Shown: positions 45,737 through 57,794, counted from the stretch's first letter. The stretch is 64,000 bases of DNA from Elmis aenea (GCA_947652605.1 OX393579.1:42414970-42478969), one strand, 5' to 3'. Notes: a model not told the origin generated them from the letters alone. Numbers and translations are program-made.

Positions 45737-45964
45737 TTGAGGCTTTCGCGGCCGTTATCCATAATACAATCTTGGTTTCCGGGTTTGGAACCGCGTCTTC
45801 TATATTTATATTTAGAAGTAGTTGACGTTTCGACCATAGTGTCTTGGTCTTTTTCAAAACGACTGTCGTTTTGAAAAAGACCAAGACACTATGGTCGAAA
45901 CGTCAACTACTTCTAAATATAAATATAGAAGACGCGGTTCCAAACCCGGAAACCAAGATTGTAT
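45737..45964 (+). ncRNA. Palindrome with two inverted hammerhead-like cores
   Basis: Symmetric around about 45866 (CAAAACGAC / GTCGTTTTG). The right half reads TTGAAAAAGACC, loop AAGACACTAT, GGTCGAAACGTC, then AACTAC, which can pair imperfectly with GTCGTT upstream as helix I. The left half is its mirror. Outer arms carry GAAGACGCGGTTCCAAACCC, as in 36069-36203. As there, core positions 3 and 8 read U and A instead of C and G. It is probably the end-to-end inverted terminus of a Penelope-like or related retroelement. Confidence 0.5.
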
Positions 45965-46429
45965 TAGGCATATGATTGTTTGATTGTTTACTCACTACTC
46001 GACCAACAAGTGTAGTAGAATCCGAAAAAGCTTTTTCCGCGGCTGGATTATTTTGTACAAAAATTAGGTCGCAATTAGGAGCCGATAGTTAAGATAAATT
46101 ATATTTTCTACGTGGTTATTTTTTAAGAAAAGTTTAAAATAAAAAATATTGTTAATAGTTTGACAACATAGCTATATTATGTTAAATCATTTTATATTTT
46201 ATGTTCAGAATAATTTTATTTTCATGTGTTTTTTGTAATGCTGGATTATAGTTTTTGTAATATTTTTATTTTAGGTATATATTATATATAGTTATTTTAT
46301 ATAGTGTTATATTAATATTACATAAAAATATAATCCTATTAGATACGTTAATGGCTGTTAACTAATATATTGTATGAAACTAATTGGGATAGTTTAGGCT
46401 TCAATGTATATAAATATATTTATTTTTAA

Positions 46430-46560
46430 TATGGTTTTCGGAGTTTTTCCGGGTAATATTTAAATTGGCTCGACGTTTCGGCAAGCTCTTACTATAGGGG
46501 AGACGTGGATAAACTCCGAAAACTACATTAAAAATGTTAGTAACCGCAAAAAATCTGAAA
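46430..46560 (-). repeat. Second CGAAACGTCGAGCC repeat
   Basis: The minus strand contains AGCTTGCCGAAACGTCGAGC followed by CAATTT, matching the 41190-41340 repeat. The plus strand then has AAAAATGTTAGTAACCGC. The ribozyme-like upstream half is degraded. Confidence 0.4.
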
Positions 46561-46773
46561 AGAAACAGTATAATATAAATATATATAATAATATGATTTA
46601 CCGGTAAACCGGTTTTGATTGACAGTTTTACCGAATTACCGGTAATTCAAAAAGTCGGTAAATTTACAATCCCTAAATGTGATGTACGAGGAGATATACA
46701 GAAGCAATGAATCTGAAGCCACGGAACACACAAAAAACTTTTTAAAAAATCTTAACAATTATTTTTCAAAGTA

Positions 46774-48674
46774 CAGCGTGGTCGAATTCGATTACATGGG
46801 TATCTCGCTTATTATTTAAGATAAAGAAACGGTTAATCAACAAAAATAAGCAGTTTCTTGTCAAAAGACCGTTTTCAAAAATATTCTATCATTTTCGGTT
46901 TTTGAGTTATTGGAAAATAACTTTTTTTTTGGTTATATTTATAACGTGTCATATCTCCGTTATTGTTGTAAATATCGAAAGGATCATAAAGATTATTTTT
47001 TTGTAAAATTCGATGATAAAAAAAAAAACTTTACGCTCGCCGTTAAAAAGTTATGACACAAACTTGCCTTTTTTTAAATAGAAGCTATAGTTGGCTATGA
47101 CCTATTTAAATACCTTATTTTTTTCTCATTCCAAATGTGTAAGGGTTGATGTACCTACTTATTTTTAATAATACGCAAGTTACAAATGTTTTTTTTTTTA
47201 GAAAAACAGCAGGCTGTAAAAACAAACAAAAAACAAATTGTAAAACCTTCTAAAACTCATGTGGTACAAGTTACGAAGGTTTTTTAATTTGTAGTTGAGA
47301 TAAACACTATAAATATTTAAACATAACATAAGATAACAACAGTATAGTCAGAATCAGCATTTATGCAATATATTGTTGTTTATCTTCTGCGCAAACCTTT
47401 ATTATGTTTATCTCAACAACAAATTAAAAAACCTTCGTAACTTGTATGAGTTTTAAAAGCTTTAACACCCTGTTTTTTTTTTGTTTTACAGCTTGCTAAG
47501 TTCTTTAAAAAAAATATCTGAAAACCTTCGTAACTTGCTTATTATTATGAATAACTACATTAAGTCTTTTATACTTAAAAATAAGAAAAAACTAAGGAAT
47601 TTAAATACGTAATTGCCAATTATACAACATTTTTTTCAATAACTCAAAAACGGGAAATGATAGAATATTTTTGAAAACGGTTCTAAGTTTGTCTCAAAAA
47701 GCTGCACATTTTTGGTAATTTAATCATTTCTCTATCTTATATAGTGAGCGATAGGGTTTGTCGGTTTTTAAAAATCAGTTTTGAAAATCCGGTTTTTTTG
47801 AAAAAATTATGTATTCGAAAAACCGGTTTTTTTTACTAAAAAACCGGTTTTTAAGCCTAGATTTAACACGTAAAAAATAAATATCTACATAAAAATCTGT
47901 ACACTTCTGCTTCATTTGCAAAATCCAAAAAACATTGTTACAAAAAAATCAAACGTATTTCCGCTGGCTTCAAGAACCGATGGATATAGTCAAGTTATCG
48001 TAAAAAATATTATCTAGAATTTACCCAAATTCTGCTATAGAATTGGAAACAAATTTCGATGAAGATGAAGATATTATTAAGGGTTTTTGGATTTGCTGTT
48101 TTTGTTAAAGGTTCCTCGATAAATCTAAGAATTGATTTCTCCATCTATTCTTTCAAGACATTGTTTTTTTCATTAAAGGCAGAATTTGCAGTATTTTAAT
48201 CAACTAATAAAAGAATAAAGAATTTGGGCACACTGTTTCAAGCTTTAAAAACAGTAAGACTCAGCTCAATAGTCAGCAAACCAGTGTTTTCTGTATCTGG
48301 TAATTTTGTATCTCAAATACGAACCAGATTAAGTCATGATTCCGTAAATGTTTTGTGTTTTTAAAATCATGTTTTCTAAAGAAAAAAGCAAATTAAAAAA
48401 ATGCTATTTATGGTTTGTTGGAAGTTTAGAATTTTATTTTTATTTGTTATCTTATTATTTGGTTTTATTTGAATTTGTTTTATATTTTATAAAATTATGA
48501 AATATAAATTATTTTATTACGTTTTAATTGTTTTTTTAAAACTATTCGAAAACCGCTTTTAACCGGTTTTTTGGAAAAACTGGTATTCGAAAACCGGTTT
48601 TTCAAAAGTCGGTTTTTGTATAAACCCTAGTGAGCGAGATACCCATATAATTCCATCGAATTTGGAACTTACTG
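46774..48674. mobile_element. CAGGGTG-type fold-back, split by a hAT-like element
   Basis: The left end CAGCGTGGTCGAATTCGA and the right end (reversed CAGTAAGTTCCAAATTCGA) are both flanked by TA. The arms pair through GGGTATCTCGCT, GATAGAATATTTTTGAAAACG / reversed CAAAAATATTCTATCA and the AACTTGCGTATTATT region around a centre near 47350. Without the 0.9-kb insertion at 47752-48629 it is about 1 kb. Non-coding. Confidence 0.8.
47752..48629. mobile_element. hAT-like non-autonomous element, 878 bp, 8-bp TSD
   Basis: Starts TAGGGTTTGTCGGTTTTT and ends ACAAAAACC-reversed, AAACCCTA. GTGAGCGA flanks both sides (47744-47751, 48630-48637). The subterminal parts carry many AAACCGGTTTTT units in tandem and inverted order. 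No transposase motif was found in the AT-rich middle. Confidence 0.8.
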
Positions 48675-48689
48675 TACACACTATATAGT

Positions 48690-49370
48690 TTTTTTTAAGG
48701 GCACTGTTAAGTTAATATCAATTATTCAATTGTTATATTCGATACAAAGAATTACTTAAAACTTAAGTCCAACAAGACATAGTTTTATTTAAGAGAGAAA
48801 GAAGTGTTTCAAACATCCAGTATAGTGTAGACAACTTTTGCGGCTTATGGCTTAATCTTTAACCGTAAAAAAATACACGTTGCGCTTAACGACCACTAAA
48901 TTTCAAGATGATGAAACCAAGAGATAACAAGTTGTTAGAAGTCGCTTTTTAACGGAAATTAAGTTGTTTATGATAATAAAATTATACGTAGAATTTCATC
49001 CCACGCACTAAAGTTGCCCTCTCTGTTTTTAACTGAAATTTAAATTTATACTTAAGCTTAATTAACACTTAATGGGAAATTAATATACAGTTTATTAATA
49101 CAGGCATGTTTAAAGTGTATTCCTGATTACAAAATAATATGAGTATGTACATTTTCTTTGTAGGTTTAGCCTAAAATATTCATTCCATAATTATATTAAA
49201 CAGTCTTTGTGGAAATTAAACCACGAAAACTACTCTAACAAGAACGTTAAACAAAAATTGTACATGGAAATTGTTGAAAAATATATATGTTGTATTACAT
49301 ATACATAAAAATGATTAATGTAAGAGAAATTGTTTAAATTTCGACAAAAACTAAATTGCAACTTTACTTG
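48690..49370. other. No gene seen
   Basis: AT-rich and uninformative. Confidence 0.45.
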
Positions 49371-49980
49371 AAAAGCATCTAAAACCGTGGCCCGTGCCCT
49401 TGGCCTTTCGAGCATGCACGAAAGTCCTAGGCCCGCGGATAAATAATAAAAGTCTGTTAGATTTGCACCATACACGAGCGGATTTGGACCGCTGACGGAT
49501 TTGTTCAAAAAATTGACAGACACGGCCTGCACGTTAGTGGCCAACAGACAGGCGGCTCAGAACTGCGGGGCCAAACCAGCAGATCTGACTGAAGGTTTGG
49601 CCTGTACGTTAGTGGGCACAGACAGGCCAAGACCCGCGGATCGATCCGGGGAGCAAATCCGCGGGTTTTATCTGCGCCCTTGGCCCGTCAAAAAATCCGC
49701 TCGTGTATGGCTAGCTAAATCGCACAGTTTTCTGACGGATTTCGGCCTGCAGGTAAAGCACCACTCACACATAGTTTTCGGATCAGATCTTAAACTGCAG
49801 GTCGTGGCTCGCCATCAATCAATGATGATGTGTGTGAGCTATTTAGGCGATTATCTGCAGGCCGTTAACTGAGAGATTTTTGCCTGCAGTCAACGGACTG
49901 ACTTGGTTTGCGATAATTACCTTTAATTTTGGCCTGCTGGCCATTGTCTCTCATAAATCCGCAAGTGAGTGGCCACCTTT
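49371..49980. repeat. GC-richer inverted and direct repeat island
   Basis: Clearly richer in GC than its surroundings. CCATACACGAGCGGATTT (49468-49485) recurs perfectly inverted at 49693-49710. CGGCCTGCAGG (about 49744) and CTGCAGGCCG (about 49854) bracket a second inverted pair with CTCACACATAG / TGTGTGAGCT. GGCCTGCACGTTAGTGG and GGCCTGTACGTTAGTGG are direct repeats about 72 bp apart. CGCGGAT and ATCCGCG recur. The 100-123-codon frames on both strands are by-products of base composition. Probably one or two palindromic MITEs; the ends are not resolved. Confidence 0.6.
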
Positions 49981-51366
49981 ACTTTTTGTACACACTGTAT
50001 TAGAGGTGTGTGTTGTGAAAGTGAAAAAAATATAAATCATGTTTTTACCAAACATCTTAAAAATGTAATAGCAATGTATTTCTGCAATATGTAAAATATA
50101 ATGTTTACACTCTACGGAACTCCTTTTCACAGCTTCAAATTAGCATACATTGTATAACATAATTTTTTATACTAATCCTACAGTAGTAAAAATTGTATGC
50201 CTAGAAAACGGTACTTTTTCATCAACGTGGGCTATACAAAACAATCCACACAGATATTATATTATTACACCCTATAATGTTATAATAATTAAAATTAAAT
50301 TTACTTTATTTCATGTTAGAATAAATACTAGCATTTTTACATAAAGTATTACCTTTGCAAACTAAGCACTTCCCAGGTAAACAAATTATGCAATTATTTT
50401 CTTCCGTGGGTGACTACACCAACGTAACTTGTGGTAATCAAGTAAAGATACATAAGCTAATCAAGACAAGAACCGCATTAGGGATGGAAGTCTTAACTGT
50501 CAAGAGCGAGGTTCAGGGAAATTAAATACGATACTAAAAGATATATACCAACTGTCACTTACCCGAAACGAGAAAGTGAAGTTGACCCATTTGCGGTAAA
50601 GGACTCTTTAAACTAACCAACAGTCAGGCCATAAGAAGGGTCATAGGTCCTATAGGCATGTTGTGTGACAAAGTCCTACATTAAACGCATCCTGTGCGAA
50701 TCGTCCTAAATATGCTATTGTCCGAGTGACAACACTTGAAACTGTAGCAACGTCTGCAAAAGATGTTCTAATTTATTAGTGTGGTATTTATGGTCGTTTG
50801 TCGTCAGATTTCATAAAATCTGTTCTGGTTCGCACTCCATTTTCTGGATGGTTTGCCTAAATCTCTACTGCCATGTAGGCGATTATCATTCGTTCTCTTT
50901 GCGCGTTTTTGTCTCTCATCCATATAGTAGAGGATAGACTGCTTTTGCTGTATTGAATTGTATCTGCGTGACTTCTATTGTACAGCTTAAGTTAATGAAA
51001 AAGTACTGTTTTTAAGCATTACGTTTATACTTCTACAGATCTATTACACCGACACACGTTTTTACAAGCTTTTATTCAACTTCACATGTCTGTTTACGTC
51101 AAATCTTGCAACTCAATTTTGATACACGTCTACATACCTAATTGACTTGAAATTTTGCATGCATACATTGTCTCCGTGATAATACACTTTAACACTTTTC
51201 TGCAATCAAAATTCAAGATGGCGGCTCCAATATCGTGGACAATTTTTGTCATATATTGTATGACTCGGCTTAAAGTCGATATCTTTAGGTTTTTTGGGGA
51301 TCTGATTACCATTTTCGGGTCAAAATTTAGAAATTCAGAATACCTATTTTGAATTTTATTTATGTA
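49981..51366. other. No gene seen in 1.4 kb
   Basis: No recognisable coding or repeat structure. Confidence 0.45.
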
Positions 51367-54323
51367 CAGGGTGAGCAAATTTCGATGTTTTCTTAGGGAA
51401 TCTCGGCAACTATAAGAGTTATCGAAAAACAAACCTCGCTTCCTTGATCTCTTTTTTCGAGAAAAGTTAATGGTGAAAACTAAAATTGGTTATCGTCTTT
51501 TGTTTTCGAGTTATCACCGATAACTCGATTTTTTGACTTTTCGTTTTATGACTATAGGTCGCTGGTTTATGAAAATACAGAAAAATAATTTTGACGTTCT
51601 ACATGCACTTTTTGATAAGAATGCAGTCGCGTAGACAATTTTTCAAAAAAAAATATTAAAATTCGGGTTGGGACATAAAGCTGTATTTTTTTTAAATAGA
51701 ACCCATAGTGGCTGTGGCATCACGAGGAAGTGTTTTTTTTCCCCCATTTCAGTAATATATATCATCTGAGGTCGATTTATTCATTTTCCTTACATTATAG
51801 CAATAATTAGGTAATTTTTCACATAATTTTTTTTGTTGCTGGTAGTAGGCTTATGTCATTAAGAATAAACCTGATAAAACAAACTGTCATTCACAAAAAT
51901 AGATTTATTAGGAAGATTAAAACAAAATCTTATTTTGGGGACACATTAAAGACAATGTATATAAAAATAGTAATAATAATATGAATGAACTAATTGTAAG
52001 AGAAAATTTTATACAATGTATTAATTCTATTCCTATTATTCATATTTACAAAGCAGTTCAGAGTGTTTCAAGGCGATGTAAATTATGTGTTGCAAATACT
52101 GGAAGTCAATTTTGTATTCGGCAATAATATTCACATTTATTCAACAAAATTTTGCAAAACAAATTATAAGGAATTTGTAATGAATACGCAACACATTGCT
52201 CGAATTCTGGTACGATATTACGGTAGATATTTCTTATACAGGGTGTGTAAAAATTGGCGGAAGGGCTACACGGGGCGATGTTCTTCGTAAAATTCTAAGT
52301 CGAAAATCTTAATACGAAAATGTTGTACCACGCTTGCTGTGTCTGCAAGAGGTCCTCAAAGCTTTGACATTTAGTCCTTTAATAGGCGTTATTATTTAAT
52401 ACTTGCAAATGAAAAAGCTGCAATTTGGAATAAAAATAGATTTCGAATAGTATTTTTTCCTAGATATTGTGTTCTTCCTTTCAAAAATTGGTGTTGAAAA
52501 TATGTAAATCACTGATTTTAATGACAGTAATACATATGGCAACATTGTCCTTAGCTGTCATCTCTGTTTTTCTCGTAATTATTTCTTGTTTGTGTTTTAC
52601 GATACCCAAACGTTTGCAGCTATGTTTACGAACTGAAGGCTTTCAGTTCAAACAAAAAATGTAAATACCTAAGTAAAAATTGCTGATAAAAAAATGTCCA
52701 AACGCAAATCAATGTATGCAATGTTGCCAATTTTTTTTTTCTTTAAATGGTTCCTGAGGCCATAGGAAGCATGGTACAACATTTTTGTATTAAGATTTTC
52801 GACTTAGAATTTTACGAAGAACATCGCCCCGTGTAGCCCTTCCGCCAATTTTTACACACCCTGTATAGCTATTTTTTTTAAATGTTACTGCTATTCCATA
52901 TTAAGCTCCCGGGAACCTAATATGGAATACTAGGGGTTCTTAATATGAAATATAGAATTATATAGGAAATATACATTAAAATAAACAACTGCTCATAGAT
53001 TAATCTTTTTTTTCTTCTGATTTGCATTATTACTTAAACCAAACCAATACTCTGTTATTTATGTAAATTAAATTATAATTCAAGTGTCATTCTAACTGAA
53101 TGTTGATAATTTATTTATTTTTTACAGGTAGGACAATAGAATTGTTTTTTTGGGTATTTTGCACATTTTTCGTCTGCCCATTTCTGACACTTTTAACACT
53201 GAACCCATATTGCTGTACTTAGTGACCATAATCATATTCATTAAAAGGCACCTCTATGTATTCCATATTAAGCATCAATGTGACATTTCAAAAATCGGTA
53301 TATGTAAAACATGAAATGGCCCCAATCAAAATTTTGCTCTATTTCATTGAAATGTAAAGGCTCATGCTAAATAAACATGCAATAAAATATTTTATATCAT
53401 TTACCCTAGCATATAATATTTTGCACTGATAGATTTAGCCTAAAAACTCAGTAGCACGTCAAAAATATATTTGAATCTGTTATGTAATCTAGTGAATATT
53501 TTTTAACTATTTTACATTTGGGAATGTGTGATCAATGTACAAATAGGTACATATACTTTTCAACAGATATCGCTTCTTCATTGTCATAAAACTGATGCAT
53601 TCCATAATAGGCAACTGTTCCATATTAGGGCACTTTACTCTAATGATTAAAACATGTTTCACTTGCAGCTTCAGAATTATTATTACTTTCAATAAAACAT
53701 TCTAACATATCATACTTTTCGTAATATTCGTAAGCCATTTCGTATTTTTAAGGTACAAAAATAAAAACAATCAACAGTTAACAGTGATTATTTTTGTCAA
53801 ATAATCGTTAAAACAACAGAATGACAGTTTGTTTTACCAGGTATATTCTTAATGACATAAGCCTACTACCAGAAAAACAATAAAATACGCATAATTACCT
53901 AATTTTTGCTATAATGTGAGGAAAATGAATAAATCGACCTCATATGATATATATTATTGGAATGGGAAAAAAATCCCCTTTTTCGTGATGCTACAGCCAA
54001 CTATTTTATTTAAAAAAATACTTTATGTCAGCTCGAATTTCGATTTTTTTTGGAAAATTGTCGTGGCCACTGCATTCTTATCAAAAAAGTGCCTGTAGAA
54101 CGTCAAACTTATTTTTGCTTATTTTCATAAACAAGCAAGAAGCAACGAAAAGTAAAAAAATCGAGTTATCGGTTATAACTCGAAAACAAAAGACGATAAC
54201 CAATTTTAGTTTTCACCATTAACTTTATCTCGAAAAAAGAGATCGAGGAAGCGGGGTCCGTTTTTCGATACGTCTTATAGTTACCGAAATTCCCCATGAA
54301 AACATCGAAATTTGCCCACCCTC
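51367..54323. mobile_element. 3-kb CAGGGTG fold-back with a nested fold-back
   Basis: Starts CAGGGTGAGCAAATTTCGAT and ends with ATCGAAATTTGCCCACCCTC, both flanked by TA. Arms at about 51367-51905 and 53815-54323 pair through GATAACCAATTTTAG, TTGACGTTCTAC, TATGTCATTAAGAATA and AAACTGTCATTC. Between the arms is about 1.9 kb of AT-rich DNA holding another fold-back at 52239-52863. No transposase. A solo arm of this family is at about 16305-16650. Confidence 0.85.
52239..52863. mobile_element. Nested fold-back, 625 bp
   Basis: CAGGGTGTGTAAAAATTGGC at the left and GCCAATTTTTACACACCCTG at the right are perfect inverts flanked by TA. The arms of about 95 bp include GGGGCGATGTTCTTCG and TTTTACGAAGAACATCGCCC. 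The central 440 bp have no clear content. Confidence 0.85.
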
Positions 54324-54327
54324 TACA

Positions 54328-54420
54328 ACAGTGTTTCTTAACCTTTTTGTAACTGCGCCCTCTTTTCCACATCAATTTTTATTGCGCCCCTTTTTCAATT
54401 GTCTTGTCATGTCAAAACAC
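54328..54420. mobile_element. hAT-like terminal fragment
   Basis: CAGTGTTTCTTAACC followed by TGCGCCCTC and TTGCGCCCC resembles the hAT ends at 3927-4340. No opposite end was found before the next MITE. Confidence 0.45.
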
Positions 54421-54506
54421 TTATTGCTTAGCCGTCTTGGGACTGATTGTAATATTTTAAGAATGTGTGTTTTTGTTAGTAGCTTTTTTTGCTAATGTAA
54501 ACTTAA

Positions 54507-54814
54507 GGGGTCTACAGACCTACCAATTTGTCGGGACAACCGGCCGACCATTCCGATAAATGGTTTAATGTGTAGTAAGTCACCCGACCAACACGACAGT
54601 TGGAACGGTCGGCTGACCAGTCTATCCAACAAGCCAACGTCCCCACCACATTCCTTTAGATAAAGACTATTAAACCGAAAATTTAACATCCAAATGAATA
54701 AAAAGCTATGACGTTTAGCGGTGTTGGTTGGACTGATCGGTAGGTGTGTAGACAACACCCAACTCGGAGTTCCCGACTGTCGGCCCCGACAAATTGCCTA
54801 ATGTGTAGAGGCTT
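54507..54814. mobile_element. TTAA-type MITE, copy B, 308 bp
   Basis: TTAA at 54503-54506 and 54815-54818. Ends GGGGTCTACAGACC and, reversed, AAGCCTCTACAC, with CAATTTGTCGGG next to each end. The body matches the reverse of the 39821-40316 element, without the nested 140-bp MITE, so this is its empty-site control. A TTAA target suggests piggyBac or Kolobok mobilisation. Confidence 0.75.
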
Positions 54815-54819
54815 TTAAA

Positions 54820-56286
54820 ATGCATCAAATTAGGAATACTAGTTTTTAGGCTCACTTAGAACCGATTGTATGTGAAACTGCTGCCGTTTTCAGAATGTAT
54901 GTTACGATATAATTTATAGTTTTAATTAACAGTTTTGCTTTTGAATTCCAGTTTTCTTTGCACATCGGTCTGTGTATGAATTTGATTTTTAAGTGCTACT
55001 TATTTTACTTTTTCATTATTGGATGTAATCATCTTTTATCGCTGGAATATTCATCAAGAAGGCATAAAGTTTTCCTTAATATATTTTGACATACTTCTTC
55101 TTAAAGAGAATAGAGAAAGACCAAGTTAACAGCAAAAAGCCACGCGTTCAACAAAACATCAGATTTTAAGTTTGAGGTGCATTTGTTTCCATAAATACCA
55201 AACTGCCCTATGCATATTTCTGTGTCTGTAAGAGATAGATAATACAAGTGTGTTATTCGGAAATTTGTTTGACCATTTGTAACTTTGTGTATAATATAAA
55301 TGAATTTCCAATTTGTATTTTTATTCATGTATTCATACATTTGACTGGCAAATGACTTTTGCGTGTTGTTCTATATTTATATTGGAGGTTTACTTATTTT
55401 TTCTATATTCGCCGCTGCTAAACACAATAATCGGAAACAATTTTTTCGTTGCGTATTATTTTTAAAAAGCCAAGATTATTTTTTATAATCTCTAAATAAA
55501 AGACAGTGAAGGGTTCCTTTGCATTTGTCTAATAGCCTTTATAAGACGCATTGTATGCTGCTAACCATTTTAGGAGCTTCCTTTTGACTTTGATCTTCAT
55601 TGAGTCGAAAACTTTGGTTTTTAATTCCTCGACATTTATAATTTTCCCAATGTTCTTTAGTGTAAATTTGGACTTAGAGAGTATTCATCTGAGCAACATT
55701 TGTTTAATTTTATTTTGTTTACCATCGATGCATATTTGCTTGCACACAATCCTTCTGCGATTAAATATAAAAGTCCAGAGTTAAACGAGTCTTAAAGTAA
55801 GCTGGAAAATCCTTATCTGTTAAAATGCCTCGTGGAGCATTGGAATGCACGCATTTTAGTGCAAAAAAGATTATCAAGCACTTAGCCAAATGGCATTTAA
55901 AATTCAAAGCCATCAATATTCATTTAAGTCACTTTTAGTTTAAGAAACTATAACCACTTAAACTACTTATACAGCATTTAGTTAATCTATACAACAAAGT
56001 TTAGTTTAAAAAGTATTGTCTTTAAAAATTATGCGCAACCGTGAGTATTCAGTACTGTAGTTGACGTGTGAATTGTAATTTTTGATAAATTATTTTAGTG
56101 TTTCCTGTGTGACGGGGCACGCTAAAGTGCCGAGAGCATCATTCAGGTGTGGCGCGAAAAATAAAATCATAAATAAATGTACTTTTACGTATGTCCAAGC
56201 TACATAAGAATATGTTATTTTTTCCAGCTTAATACACTAAGGCATAAAATTCAAACCTGTAATTAACCCTGGAATTAAGCCACGTT
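54820..56286. other. No gene seen in 1.5 kb
   Basis: Short frames only, none with recognisable motifs. Confidence 0.45.
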
Positions 56287-56309
56287 AAACCTAGAACTAG
56301 AAATACTAT

Positions 56310-57685
56310 ATGTACTCCTAAACAAAATATGGGTAGAAGAAAGAATCCCCAAAGATTGGAGAGAGGGAATAATTATTAAACTACCAAAAAAAAGGAAATT
56401 TGTCTCTGTGCGAAAACTGGAGACCAATTACTTTGCTCTGTGTAGCAAGTAAAATTATGACTAAAATCATTCTAGAAAGAATAAAAGAACCGCTAAATGA
56501 AAAACTGCGCGAAAACCAAGCAGGATTCAGATCTAACAGAGCCTGCATTGATCATATATGCACCTTAAGAATCATAATAGAACAAATGGCTGAAATGGAT
56601 GAAACAGTTTACATAAATTTTATAGATTTTGAGAAAGCCTTTGACTCAATAAATAGGAAAAAAATGTGGGAAATACTAAAACAATATGAAGTACCAAGCA
56701 AGTACCGAAGGTTAATAAGACTGTTCTACGATGATTGCATTGCAAGAGTGGAACATGGAGGGCATCTCTCACAGGAAATAAAAATAAACAAGGGAGTTAG
56801 ACAAGGATGTGTTCTATCACCAACACTATTTATAATCGTCGTGGACTGGATAATGAGAAAGACAGAAGACAAAAAAACCGGCATCAATTGGAACATGTTT
56901 GGAAAATTGGAAGACTTGGAGTTCGCCGACGACATATGCCTGATAACAACAAGCCGATAAAAGATGCAACAAAAAACAACCAAACTAAACAACAACGCCA
57001 AAAAACAGGACTCAAAATAAACCCTAAAAAAACAGCCCTATTACTTAATCATACAAACGAAGAAGAAAAAATACGCCTTGATGGGGAAAAAATAAACGAA
57101 GTAGATGACTACTGTTACCTGGGTAGTGTGATAAATTCACGAGAAGGTGCAGAGGAGGATATAAACAGAAGAATAGGACTAGCCCAAAATGCGTTTAAAA
57201 CACTCCGGAAAATATGGGCATTAGGCATAAATAAAAAAACGAAGTTGAGATTATTCCAGACCAATGTTAAAAGCGTCCTACTATATGGCTCGGAAACCTG
57301 GAAAGAAAGCAAACAATTATACCAGAAGCTGCAAACCTTTGTAAACAGGTGTCTCCGAATAATTTGTAATATCTTCTGGCCAGAGATAGTAAGCATCGAA
57401 GAACTATGGAGGATGACAGAAGAAGAAAAAATAGAAACAACAATCAAAAGGCGGAAATGGAACTGGATAGGACACACATTATGAAAACCGACTACAAGCA
57501 TAGTGAGGCAATCAATGAACTACAGTGTACCAGGAAGAAGAGAGAGAGGAAGACCACAAAACACATGGAAACGAACAATCCTTAAAGAACTCCAAAAAAT
57601 AGACATAACGTGGAACGAAGCCAAAAGAATAGCGAGAAATAGAAGTGAATGGAGAGTGCTAGTGACTGAAATAGTGCAAGAATAA
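56310..57685 (+). pseudogene. LINE reverse transcriptase, C-terminal two thirds of ORF
   Basis: Motifs run in order: KIWVEERIPKDWREGIIIKL, NWRPITLLCVASKI, ENQAGFRSNRACIDHI, INFIDFEKAFDSI (first palm Asp), GVRQGCVLSPTLF, LEFADDICLI (FADD catalytic pair), GLKINPKKT, YLGSVINSREGAEEDI, LLYGSETWK, RRKWNWIGHTL, GRPQNTWKRTI and ARNRSEWRVLV before TAA at 57685. Catalytic residues are intact. A frameshift lies near 56395 and another near 56990, stops occur near 56959 and 57482. The GRP..TW and R..WR ending is common in arthropod and mollusc LINEs; I cannot fix the clade. Confidence 0.88.
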
Positions 57686-57794
57686 GAAAAAAGAAGGCGC
57701 AAGAGTAGCGACCTTGTCACCATCAGGCCCACTGCTAAAGAAACACCGAAGGTGCCCTTTGCTCCAGTGGGAGCTACATATTATATATATAATA

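Noticed and set aside
49230..49872. 100- and 123-codon frames on opposite strands
   Set aside because: Overlap each other across the inverted-repeat island; base composition suppresses stop codons there. No family motif.
57115..57732. Minus-strand frames of 128 and 70 codons
   Set aside because: Antisense to the LINE reverse transcriptase.
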